A stretch of DNA of 64,000 bases, taken from the NCBI RefSeq assembly GCF_036746095.1, contig NZ_DAIOEU010000003.1, positions 1 through 64,000 on the forward strand. Direction: 5' to 3'. This document shows positions 46,333-53,632 of this stretch, piece by piece. Made by a program: the position numbers and the translations under genes. Below the pieces are notes generated by a model. It was not told the origin of the DNA. It did no database searches and saw only the letters and a program-made list of their open reading frames with translations. Origin of the DNA: Dyella_B sp036746095. Its GTDB lineage: Bacteria > Pseudomonadota > Gammaproteobacteria > Xanthomonadales > Rhodanobacteraceae. Each line of letters starts with the position of its first letter. The first letter of the stretch is position 1.

Positions 46333-46632
46333 TCAATTTGGTGCGGTTGGCCACTCGATCGTGGCCGGGAAACCCTCCTGCTGTGGGACATTCCGTAGCG
46401 CTTCTCGGTACGCTGCCCAAGCTACCCTCGTCGTGGACGAAAGAGGCCCGTCAGCCACTTGCGTCCAATCGCTCGCAGTTAGCAACCCATCGCGCTCCTG
46501 CCTAACTTCTGCTTCCAACAGGGCAGAAAGCAATGATTCGGGAACCGCATCGACCGCCATTTCATTCGGCAACGCCTGATCGGCTGATGAAATCGCGCGG
46601 TAGCCCGTAGAAGTTGTGGCATACATGGTCAT
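46333..46632 (-). CDS. Tail fibre assembly chaperone
   Basis: 99 aa. The C-terminal part (LLTASDWTQVADGPL, WAAYREALRNVPQQEGFP, IEWPTAPN) is the typical Phage_tail_APC pattern found directly downstream of tail fibre genes. It overlaps the fibre gene 46629-47444 as ATGA, supporting its role in folding or trimerising that fibre. Confidence 0.8.
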   Translation of the reverse strand: MTMYATTSTGYRAISSADQALPNEMAVDAVPESLLSALLEAEVRQERDGLLTASDWTQVADGPLSSTTRVAWAAYREALRNVPQQEGFPATIEWPTAPN

Positions 46633-47444
46633 CGGCTAAGCCCATATCCAAGAACATCGATGTAAGCAAGACCACCAGTAGGTGCAGAAACGAAAAAATA
46701 TGTGACAGCTTGCGAAGCGTCGGTCGGGAATGTGCCGAATGTGCCTGATGTGGGTCTTATCACATGAATATAGTTGCTGCCTGTGAGTGAATTACCGAGT
46801 CCCAACGGTGCAGCCGTGTCGGTATTGAGGAAGTTGAGCTTTGCCGTCTGTGTTGAGACTGGAATCAATCCAGCCAACGAAACTGGCGTCGCAGCTGTAG
46901 CTGTGCCGCCCGATAAGCAACGAAAAGGTGCTGTGTTGGTTGGAGTCAGATAGCAGATGAAGTCCGACGAATCATGAAGGAAGTTGTAGATATTCCCGCT
47001 TGCATCCGTCAGCACGCTGCCGAGATATCGACGCGATGTATCGCCGGTCTTTGATCGGGCCGTCCCAACATACGGCGCGGCCGGAGCAGTAGTCACGATA
47101 TCTACATCCGCGTTGGCTCCGTTGAGCCACAAATAGACGTGGTACATGGTGGATGCAGTGAGCACCAAGCCAGTTTTGGCGATGGATGCTGACACTCGCA
47201 ACACGCACCCAAGGCTTGGAATGTACGCAGCACCCGACGTCACGGTAAGCGCGTTGGCGCTTACCCATTCCATTTTTAGCCCAGATATGTAGTCAATTGA
47301 AGGGCCAAGCGCAACGATATCTGTAAGTGAAGTACGTTGGCTAGAACCTGCCCCTCCAGCAGCCTGCTGCAACTCGATTTGTTCCGTTCCATTGAGTGAT
47401 GATGCCGATGGCAGATTGATAATCTGAACGGGTGTAAGACTCAT
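46629..47444 (-). CDS. Tail fibre protein
   Basis: 271 aa. The N-terminus PVQIINLPSASSLNGTEQIELQQ is typical of phage fibre shafts. The remainder is beta-rich with a likely C-terminal tip (GTFPTDASQAVTYFFVSAPTGG). It is followed by the assembly chaperone and preceded by a 73-aa gene overlapping as ATGA. The receptor is unknown. Confidence 0.7.
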   Translation of the reverse strand: MSLTPVQIINLPSASSLNGTEQIELQQAAGGAGSSQRTSLTDIVALGPSIDYISGLKMEWVSANALTVTSGAAYIPSLGCVLRVSASIAKTGLVLTASTMYHVYLWLNGANADVDIVTTAPAAPYVGTARSKTGDTSRRYLGSVLTDASGNIYNFLHDSSDFICYLTPTNTAPFRCLSGGTATAATPVSLAGLIPVSTQTAKLNFLNTDTAAPLGLGNSLTGSNYIHVIRPTSGTFGTFPTDASQAVTYFFVSAPTGGLAYIDVLGYGLSR

Positions 47445-47662
47445 ACGATAGTCCTGTACGCGCCCGCATCACTAACGCGATTGCTTCCCGTAGTGTCCGT
47501 GGCACGGAAGTCCGGGCAAAGTGCCACAATCATTTCAAGCTGGGATGTAGAAATGGATAGTGCGGTTGCTACGTCGGCTTCGGTTACCAGTAAGGTGTCC
47601 GATGACGTACGCTGCCGTGGCAGACCATTCGAACCAAGGATTAAAGCCGGGCTTGTCGACAT
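47441..47662 (-). CDS. Small tail-fibre-associated protein
   Basis: 73 aa beginning MSTSPALILGSNGLPRQRTSSDTLLV. Such an N-terminus (LxLGSNGLP) resembles short fibre-shaft pieces. It lies between two fibre-like genes with a 4-base gap and an ATGA overlap. It may be a separate fibre segment. Confidence 0.55.
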   Translation of the reverse strand: MSTSPALILGSNGLPRQRTSSDTLLVTEADVATALSISTSQLEMIVALCPDFRATDTTGSNRVSDAGAYRTIV

Positions 47663-47665
47663 GGC

Positions 47666-48175
47666 TTAGCAAATCGTTCCTGGCGACCACAGATGCAGCA
47701 TTTCGGTAGCTGTCAGTGCGTAACCGCACGGCTGGACGAGATTCCCCGTGGTGTTTGGTGGCGTCGACGTGAACTGACCTGCGGTGGTGCCAAGAAATAC
47801 TAGGGCACTGGGCGTAAGTCCTGATACCCCGCTATTGAGCTGTCCAGGAAAGTTCACCATGCCACTTGATCCGCTTGCAATAGCGGACGGCGCGAAGCCG
47901 TTGCAGGGCTTCGTCGCATCAGTGGCGTTTGCATTTCGCAGCGAAATGGTGCCTGCGTTGTTGTAGATATTTACCGCTGCGCCGGCAGCGATCGCCTCGG
48001 TGGCGGGTGCGCTCATTGATCCTGTCGTGCTTGGGATAAACGACGCATCCAGCTGCCCACCTGCTCCCAGTGCGGGAATCTGCCCGGCACTACTTGATCC
48101 TGCACTTGACGTTATCGGAGTGTATTGCTGCTCCATACCATTGCTGTTGAGAACCAGCAGCTTTTGAACGGTCAT
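47666..48175 (-). CDS. Fibre or decoration protein
   Basis: 169 aa beginning MTVQKLLVLNSNGMEQQ. A Ser/Gly-rich linker (ITSSAGSSSAGQIPALGAGGQL) is followed by a beta-rich part (SAPATEAIAAGAAVNIYNNAG) resembling DUF2190-like or fibre-base domains. It is the first gene of the fibre sub-cluster. Confidence 0.55.
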   Translation of the reverse strand: MTVQKLLVLNSNGMEQQYTPITSSAGSSSAGQIPALGAGGQLDASFIPSTTGSMSAPATEAIAAGAAVNIYNNAGTISLRNANATDATKPCNGFAPSAIASGSSGMVNFPGQLNSGVSGLTPSALVFLGTTAGQFTSTPPNTTGNLVQPCGYALTATEMLHLWSPGTIC

Positions 48176-48185
48176 GTTTCTTGCC

Positions 48186-48776
48186 TCACTGCATGATGGG
48201 CGTGCGGATGTTGAAGTTGATGGTGGTCGCGTTGAGGGCGCGGCCGACTTCCAAAAGCGCGCCTGTTGTCGCCGGTGATTGCGATATCTGTCCCACTGCG
48301 GGGCCCAGGTACATGCGGCCCGGCTGCCAGTTCCATCCAGGCTCGGACAGGCTGAAGGTGATGTTTACCGTTACGGGATTCCCCGCCGCGGCGGCTTGCG
48401 TAGTGATGGCCAACTCCGCCGTCATATCCGCAACGCTCGTCGGGTCGGCGAGGTGTGCAACGCCATCAAAGATCGCCACCACCTGTGGGTAACCGAGATC
48501 AACCCCTGCCGTCACCGTGAAACTCAGATCGCCGTTTTGCCCAGGCACCCCTTGCGGCCCGGCCAATCCCATGCGAACCACTGCGGATTTGTCGCTCGGC
48601 GCGATCACTGGCTGCGAGCGCACTTGATCGCTCACCACCACCGGCTGCAACGGTTGCCCGTTGACCACGATCAATTGCGGCCGCTCCGAGACGATGACGA
48701 GCGGCGCAGGATCAATTACCACGGGCGTGGCGTCACCGTCATCACGAACGACGATGGTCGGCGAGTCCTGGTCCAT
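48186..48776 (-). CDS. Virion protein with short collagen-like segment
   Basis: 196 aa. The N-terminal 70 residues are Val/Pro-rich (VVIDPAPLVIVSERPQLIVV). GLAGPQGVPGQNG at about 70-82 is a collagen-like Gly-X-Y run of the sort that trimerises phage fibres. The C-terminal part is beta-rich. It probably forms a short trimeric appendage. Confidence 0.6.
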   Translation of the reverse strand: MDQDSPTIVVRDDGDATPVVIDPAPLVIVSERPQLIVVNGQPLQPVVVSDQVRSQPVIAPSDKSAVVRMGLAGPQGVPGQNGDLSFTVTAGVDLGYPQVVAIFDGVAHLADPTSVADMTAELAITTQAAAAGNPVTVNITFSLSEPGWNWQPGRMYLGPAVGQISQSPATTGALLEVGRALNATTINFNIRTPIMQ

Positions 48777-48781
48777 GGGTG

Positions 48782-49456
48782 TTACGGTGACGGCGTAGGC
48801 GTCGGTGACGGCGGTTGTGTGACGGCCATGATTACGGACACGTCGCCTTCGGCCAGCTTCGTGACGGTAACGCCGTCGGCTGCCGTGAGCTGCAAGTCAT
48901 ACACCGCGTTCTGCCAGGTGAAGCCTTGTGTCTGCGTGGCATTGATCAACAGCGAAATTGTGCCCGCCGTCGAATTGATCGTGATGCCACCGTTGGTCGT
49001 GTTGAGTTCGATATACGGTGGCGGAATAGAACCCGGACTGTATTGCCCTGGGGGATAACTGTCGAAGATCGGACCTGGTGCCGGCCGGATCTGCAGGCGT
49101 GCGGTATAACCGGTGAGATCCATCGGTGCGTAATAGGTGAGCACACCGCCCGACTGATACGCCGGCTGGTCGCCCGTATCGAAGTCGATCGCCAGGGTGT
49201 TCACGTCCATCACTGTGGCGTAGCGCGGCTGCGTGTCCCGATACCCTTTGGTATTGAGCGACCATGCGCCGCGCACGTTCGTGATCCACACCGGCGTGGG
49301 CTGCGTCAGGCCGTGCGCCGTGACCGTGATGACGGTCGGCAGTCCGATCTGGACGTTGCTGATCGGTTTGAACGTGGGCGTGCCGTTGCACCATTGCAGG
49401 CTCTGCTGGAACGTCGCGCCCTGCTGGATCTCGATATTCTGCTTGATGGGTTCCAT
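48782..49456 (-). CDS. Virion structural protein, unknown
   Basis: 224 aa beginning MEPIKQNIEIQQGATFQQSL, followed by beta-rich sequence with a Pro/Tyr-rich loop (SYPPGQYSPGSIPPPYIEL) and a Pro-rich tail (PPSPTPTPSP). The N-terminal QGATF element and later LTGYTARLQIR recur in phage tail or head-completion proteins. It lies three bases downstream of the adaptor gene. Confidence 0.6.
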   Translation of the reverse strand: MEPIKQNIEIQQGATFQQSLQWCNGTPTFKPISNVQIGLPTVITVTAHGLTQPTPVWITNVRGAWSLNTKGYRDTQPRYATVMDVNTLAIDFDTGDQPAYQSGGVLTYYAPMDLTGYTARLQIRPAPGPIFDSYPPGQYSPGSIPPPYIELNTTNGGITINSTAGTISLLINATQTQGFTWQNAVYDLQLTAADGVTVTKLAEGDVSVIMAVTQPPSPTPTPSP

Positions 49457-49459
49457 GGA

Positions 49460-50143
49460 TCACCAGAAGACAGAGCGACGGTGCCGCGGCGGCGAATCCG
49501 CCCACCGGGCCATTTCATGAAGACTTGGCCGCGATCCGAATCGCTGTTCGAACGTGGCGAGGTGCGTGGCCCCGCGCGTATCGAGGTTTTCCTCGCCATC
49601 GCGCGCCAGGTAGCACTCGTACGCCGCCCAGTGCTTCAGCTCTTCCGCGTCGGGCAGCACGATCACGGGCGAGTCAGTGTCCCGGCACATCAACTCGCTC
49701 GCCAGCGGATAGCGCCATACGCGCAGGTGGAGCACGTCGGGAGCCATCGGCCGCGGAAAGAGTCGAATGGTTTTCTGCGCTAGGTCCATGATCCCGTACC
49801 CGGCCTGCCCTGGACATGCCGTGTCCGCTTCCCACTGCGGATAAATCCGATCCATCGACTCGGCCGTCACCATCCACAACTTCTCGCGCTGACAGCCCAG
49901 ATGACCTGATCGCGCCACCAGCACTTCCGGCTTCAACTTGATCACTGGATTGCCGGGTGCCACGGTGTAACGGCACAGATCAGGATTGCTCAGGTGATCG
50001 TCTTTCAGCAGCCGCGCGCGAATACAGGCTTCGCGTACTGCATTGTTGAGGTACCGATTGATCTGCTCGTCCGACCAATAGACCGGCTCGGCGAAATCTC
50101 TCAGCACCTCACGGGTTGCACAGCGCAGCTGCTGGAGGTTCAT
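49460..50143 (-). CDS. Head-tail adaptor protein
   Basis: 227 aa. The N-terminal helix LRCATREVLRDFAEPVYWSDEQINRYLNNAVREAC fits the phage adaptor/gp4-like pattern in which a helical bundle binds under the portal ring. LFPRPMAPDVLHLRVWRYP follows, and HWAAYECYLARDGEENLD near the C-terminus is also typical. It should complete the head and join the tail. The family is recognised only at pattern level. Confidence 0.7.
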   Translation of the reverse strand: MNLQQLRCATREVLRDFAEPVYWSDEQINRYLNNAVREACIRARLLKDDHLSNPDLCRYTVAPGNPVIKLKPEVLVARSGHLGCQREKLWMVTAESMDRIYPQWEADTACPGQAGYGIMDLAQKTIRLFPRPMAPDVLHLRVWRYPLASELMCRDTDSPVIVLPDAEELKHWAAYECYLARDGEENLDTRGATHLATFEQRFGSRPSLHEMARWADSPPRHRRSVFW

Positions 50144-50150
50144 GGCGGCC

Positions 50151-50615
50151 TTAGGTCAACTTACCTGCTGCCTTGAGACCTTCGACAGTGGTGTTAAGCA
50201 CCGTCAGCACGCCCTTGCGATTGGCGTCTTTTTGCTCCAGGGCGATGGCCGCCAGGACTACTTTGGCGCTGGACACCTTGGCGATGCCTGTGCATACGGC
50301 TTGCACGTTGCCCAGCAGAAGCTTGTTCGCTTCATCCAATGTCGCCTGGTCGAAGCCGGGATCTGCAGGCGGCGTCGTTTCATCCTTTGGCTTTTCCTCA
50401 CGGCGCAGCGTTGATTGCCGCTCGTCGTTCGGATCGAACGGATAGAAGTCACCGCTATTGAGCAGCACTTCCTGGTGGTGCGTGTTCTTCACGTCTGCCA
50501 CGTAGTGCACGCGATCCTGGTTGTCGAGCGTGTGCTTGAAGGCATAGCGCGTGCCGTGGATATCCACTTCGCGGGCATTGCCCTTGTGCGCGGGAATCTT
50601 GCTGCAGATCTTCAT
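50151..50615 (-). CDS. Virion or head-associated protein, unknown
   Basis: 154 aa. The N-terminal half (VDIHGTRYAFKHTLDNQDRVHYVADV) looks like a small beta domain. A charged Pro/Glu linker follows, then a helical C-terminus. It lies between decoration and adaptor genes, where head-completion proteins are expected. No family is recognised. Confidence 0.6.
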   Translation of the reverse strand: MKICSKIPAHKGNAREVDIHGTRYAFKHTLDNQDRVHYVADVKNTHHQEVLLNSGDFYPFDPNDERQSTLRREEKPKDETTPPADPGFDQATLDEANKLLLGNVQAVCTGIAKVSSAKVVLAAIALEQKDANRKGVLTVLNTTVEGLKAAGKLT

Positions 50616-50678
50616 GCGATCACCATGCTTGGGGAGAAGGGATCACCCGGCTTGCGCCGGGTGAAGGTAAATGACCTA

Positions 50679-51161
50679 TTACGCGGTCTGGTTGCCGCTG
50701 TCGGTGTCGTCACGCCACGCACGCAACGCCAGGTCGGCCCAGATCAGGCCGGTCTTCGCGGGCGTCGTCGCCGCCGCCGTCACGGTGAGGTAGATCGGCG
50801 TGTCCACCTCAGGATCGCCGATCACCTGCTGCGGATTGAGCAGCGATGAACCAGCGACGTTCTTTGCGGCAGTGAATGCACCTGCAGCAGCGAGCGCGGC
50901 CGGCGTGTTGGCGGTACCGATCGAACCGGCCAGCGTGGGCGAGCCGTTGCTGTCCAATGCCGGGAAATGCAGATTGCACAGCCACGGAATGAGCACGCAG
51001 CCAGCCGGCACAACGCCGATCTGGAACTGATCGCCAATGTTCAGTGCCGCAGGCACCACGTTGGGAAACGCAAGATTCTGCTGCTGACGGTCGACATAGA
51101 CCGCGCCGCTGGCTTCGGGCGTGATCATCGACTTCAGCAAAGCATTGTTGTACTGAGTCAT
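50679..51161 (-). CDS. Capsid decoration or minor head protein candidate
   Basis: 160 aa beginning MTQYNNALLKSMITPEASGAVYV. The pattern LNIGDQFQIGVVPAGCVLIPWLCNLHF with later WADLALRAWRD suggests a beta-rich capsid-surface or head-fibre protein that usually follows the major capsid gene. It lies 84 bases after the capsid stop, past a hairpin. Confidence 0.6.
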   Translation of the reverse strand: MTQYNNALLKSMITPEASGAVYVDRQQQNLAFPNVVPAALNIGDQFQIGVVPAGCVLIPWLCNLHFPALDSNGSPTLAGSIGTANTPAALAAAGAFTAAKNVAGSSLLNPQQVIGDPEVDTPIYLTVTAAATTPAKTGLIWADLALRAWRDDTDSGNQTA

Positions 51162-51189
51162 GAGAGTGTCCTCTTAAAGCTTGGAAAAG

Positions 51190-51217
51190 GAACGCGGTGC
51201 CCGAGAGCACCGCGTTC
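51190..51217 (-). terminator. Terminator-like hairpin after the major capsid gene
   Basis: GAACGCGGTGC pairs perfectly with GCACCGCGTTC around a six-base loop. On the minus strand CTTTTCC follows. It lies about 30 bases after the capsid stop. It could lower downstream tail expression or stabilise capsid mRNA. Confidence 0.65.
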
Positions 51218-51245
51218 AAGGCCCTGCCCCAATGGCAAGCGACGA

Positions 51246-52373
51246 TCAGTTGGTCGACGGCGGCGACACGTTAGGATCGGCGGCGTACGTATCCAGCGCG
51301 AGGCCGGAGAAACGAGCGCCGTTGTACTGGGTCGACTTGATGCCCAGGATCGTGCTGGAACTGATCACGATCTGGTTGCCGCGGTCTTCCGTTTCCTCGT
51401 TCCAGTCGTAACGGAGACCGGAACCCGGCGAGCCGAACGCCATCACCATGGCCTGCGCACCCAGGAACAGCGCGCGAGCGCAGGGCTGCAGGCCATCGGT
51501 GCCGGCATAGAAGCGAATCACGGCCGGGTGGCTGTGCAGGATCACGCCGCGATACATGCCCATCGAACCCGTGAAGATAGGGTTGTTCGCGCCCTGCGCC
51601 GCCGCCGCCGCACGCTGGATGTCGAGCCACTGGCTGGTGCCGTTGGCCGACAGGCGCAGCGAGTGCTCCTGGAACGTGCTCATCACGATCACGTACCGCT
51701 TTTCGCCGTTGATCTTGATCGGGCGAATCTTGATCTTGCCGTCCGAGCCGCCGCCCATGGTGTCCGCCTTGGTCACCGCGCGTTCCATGATGCCGAGATC
51801 GAAGGTGTCAGCCACGGCGATCGTGCCATCGCTCGTCGCGTTGCCGCCGAGCAACACGTGATCGCTATCCGGTGCGGTCAGCCCGTTGTTGGCGAAACCG
51901 GCGTAATCCGGATCTTCAATGAAGTCCGGGTTGGTACCGCGCATGCCGGAGCCATAGATGAAGGTCACTTCATCCGTCCAGCGTGCCCACCATTCGGCCA
52001 TCTTCTGGCGCGCCACGCTGCGAAGGTCGTGCAGCGTGCGCTTGCGGCTCATGCGGCCACCGGCGTTCACGCCGCAACGTACCTGGTCGATGCTGATCTT
52101 ATCCGTGAAGTTGTTCAGCGCTTCTTCGCGGCCACGGAGCACTTGATCGCCGTAGGTCGGCTTCTGCTTCAGCTGCACGAACAAGTCGTAGCTGACGGTA
52201 TCGCCGGCTTCGTTTTCCAGCTCGGTCAACACTTGGATGGGCGTCGGAGCGTCCGGGCTCTTCGACATGAAGCGCGAACCCCAGTACGACTCGCGGGCCA
52301 TGTCCGAGAAGAGAGTGGCCGACCACCGCTTGACGGCGATCGGGCTATTCAAACCAACAATGGTCTGTGCCAT
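51246..52373 (-). CDS. Major capsid protein (N4-gp56 family)
   Basis: 375 aa from ATG 52373 with GAGGAA upstream; the ORF extends eight codons further. Family features include the N-terminal SPIAVKRWSATLFSDMARES, the E-loop-like segment QLKQKPTYGDQVLRGREEAL, WWARWTDEVTFIYGSGMRG and the C-terminal RYDWNEETEDRGNQIVIS. These match the DUF4043/N4-gp56-type HK97-fold capsid proteins found in N4-like and other phages. Scaffold and portal genes lie upstream. Confidence 0.9.
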   Translation of the reverse strand: MAQTIVGLNSPIAVKRWSATLFSDMARESYWGSRFMSKSPDAPTPIQVLTELENEAGDTVSYDLFVQLKQKPTYGDQVLRGREEALNNFTDKISIDQVRCGVNAGGRMSRKRTLHDLRSVARQKMAEWWARWTDEVTFIYGSGMRGTNPDFIEDPDYAGFANNGLTAPDSDHVLLGGNATSDGTIAVADTFDLGIMERAVTKADTMGGGSDGKIKIRPIKINGEKRYVIVMSTFQEHSLRLSANGTSQWLDIQRAAAAAQGANNPIFTGSMGMYRGVILHSHPAVIRFYAGTDGLQPCARALFLGAQAMVMAFGSPGSGLRYDWNEETEDRGNQIVISSSTILGIKSTQYNGARFSGLALDTYAADPNVSPPSTN

Positions 52374-52448
52374 GACGAGATTCCTCGAGGATGGCACTCA
52401 TGCGCCTGGTTCGGGATGCCAGCACTCGTGCGCCGGCGCGCTGACGGA

Positions 52449-52694
52449 TTAGCCCGTCGGCGTAGATACGGTGGGTCGTTTTAGAAAGGCCGTTTGCTGT
52501 GGTGCTGCGGGCTGTGTCTGCGCCGGCTGCTTTGGTTGTTGCGCCGGCATGGTCTCGCCAGCTTTGATGCGTTCGACGTGCTCGGTGCTATCAATTGCCA
52601 CGCGCACCCGCTGACCGGTCTTGCGCTCGATCTGAATGCGCGAGTTGCCAACCACCAGCGTGTCGCCGGGCAAGAGCTCCTGATAGAACGCCAT
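52449..52694 (-). CDS. Small CsrA-like protein
   Basis: 81 aa from ATG 52694, one base after the scaffold stop. Residues 9-35 (GDTLVVG, IQIERKTGQRVRVAID) follow the CsrA beta-strand pattern (GETLMIG, VKGNQVRIGV). A Gln/Pro-rich tail (PAQQPKQPAQTQPAAPQQ) is not part of CsrA. CsrA dimers bind GGA motifs in mRNA leaders. A regulatory role in late-gene translation or on host mRNAs is inference. A longer ORF in the same frame overlaps the scaffold gene and is rejected. Confidence 0.6.
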   Translation of the reverse strand: MAFYQELLPGDTLVVGNSRIQIERKTGQRVRVAIDSTEHVERIKAGETMPAQQPKQPAQTQPAAPQQTAFLKRPTVSTPTG

Positions 52695-52695
52695 A

Positions 52696-53619
52696 TCACT
52701 CGCCCGTGGCGTTACTGCCTGGCGAACTACGCAGATACGCCTCGCGCTGCGCGGCCGGCATGGCGGCCAGTGCGTTTTCGAGCTGATTGATGTCCAGCGC
52801 GTCAAGACCTGCGAACTGGGTATTCGCCTGAGGCGGGTCAATTGGTCCAGCTGCCGGCGCGGCGGCCAGGGTGGCGGGCGTCGGTGACGGCGTGCGTGCC
52901 TGCACGGCGGCTGCGACAGCCGCATTGCCATCTGTCGAGCCTTTCCAGTCGTAGGCCTCGAAGGCGATCTTCTCGGCGCGCGACAGCAGATCGTTCGGTG
53001 CAAGACCAGGGGTCTGTGCGTCGACCGCAGCAATGGCCTGTTGCATCGCCGTGGCGCGCAGCGGATTCGCCATAAAGGATTGATTGCGGGCTTCCCAATC
53101 CAGTGCCATGGTATTGAAGTCGTTCTTCGCACGCTCGACGACGCTGGTCTGATTGTGCTGCCAGATTTCCAGCTTGGTGGTCCAGCTGCTTTCCTCTCGC
53201 GTCAGCGCGCGCAGTTCCTTCTGATACGCCACCGCATCCACTTCGCCGCCGTCGTAGCGCTGCTGCAGGCTGGCGTACTCGGCATCGAAGTCCTTCGGCG
53301 GTGCCGGTGGCGTGCTGATCAGCGCTTGCGAGGCTGCCTGTGCGACGGCGGCAGTCGGATCCGGTGCGGCGGGTGCGGGAGAAGCCGCCGGCGACGCGGC
53401 GGGACTCGCCGCAGCGTCCACTACGGCAGCGGCAGCATTCGGATCAACGACGGCCGGCGACGGCGTCGCTGCGGCAGGCGCCGGTGCGGGAGCAGCGGCT
53501 GGTGCAGCCGTCGGCGTGCCCGCATTCTCGTTGGCCAGTTCCTGCGTCAGCGCAGCTTCTTGGGGTGTGGGAGTGCCACCATCGATCAGGTTATCGGTAG
53601 TGGTCGATTCGTTTTCCAT
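52696..53619 (-). CDS. Scaffolding protein
   Basis: 307 aa, acidic and Ala/Pro-rich. A low-complexity region (about 38-105) consists of Ala-Pro repeats. A helical charged centre (about 108-200) and a C-terminal helix (LDALDINQLENALAAMPAAQREAYL) that could contact the capsid protein follow. Composition and place between portal and capsid genes are those of podophage scaffolds. Sequence identity is not recognised beyond that. Confidence 0.75.
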   Translation of the reverse strand: MENESTTTDNLIDGGTPTPQEAALTQELANENAGTPTAAPAAAPAPAPAAATPSPAVVDPNAAAAVVDAAASPAASPAASPAPAAPDPTAAVAQAASQALISTPPAPPKDFDAEYASLQQRYDGGEVDAVAYQKELRALTREESSWTTKLEIWQHNQTSVVERAKNDFNTMALDWEARNQSFMANPLRATAMQQAIAAVDAQTPGLAPNDLLSRAEKIAFEAYDWKGSTDGNAAVAAAVQARTPSPTPATLAAAPAAGPIDPPQANTQFAGLDALDINQLENALAAMPAAQREAYLRSSPGSNATGE

Positions 53620-53632
53620 GGTGACCTCTCAG

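Noticed and set aside
50967..52484. 505-codon plus-strand ORF opposite the capsid gene
   Set aside because: Antisense shadow; the capsid protein is well recognised on the minus strand.
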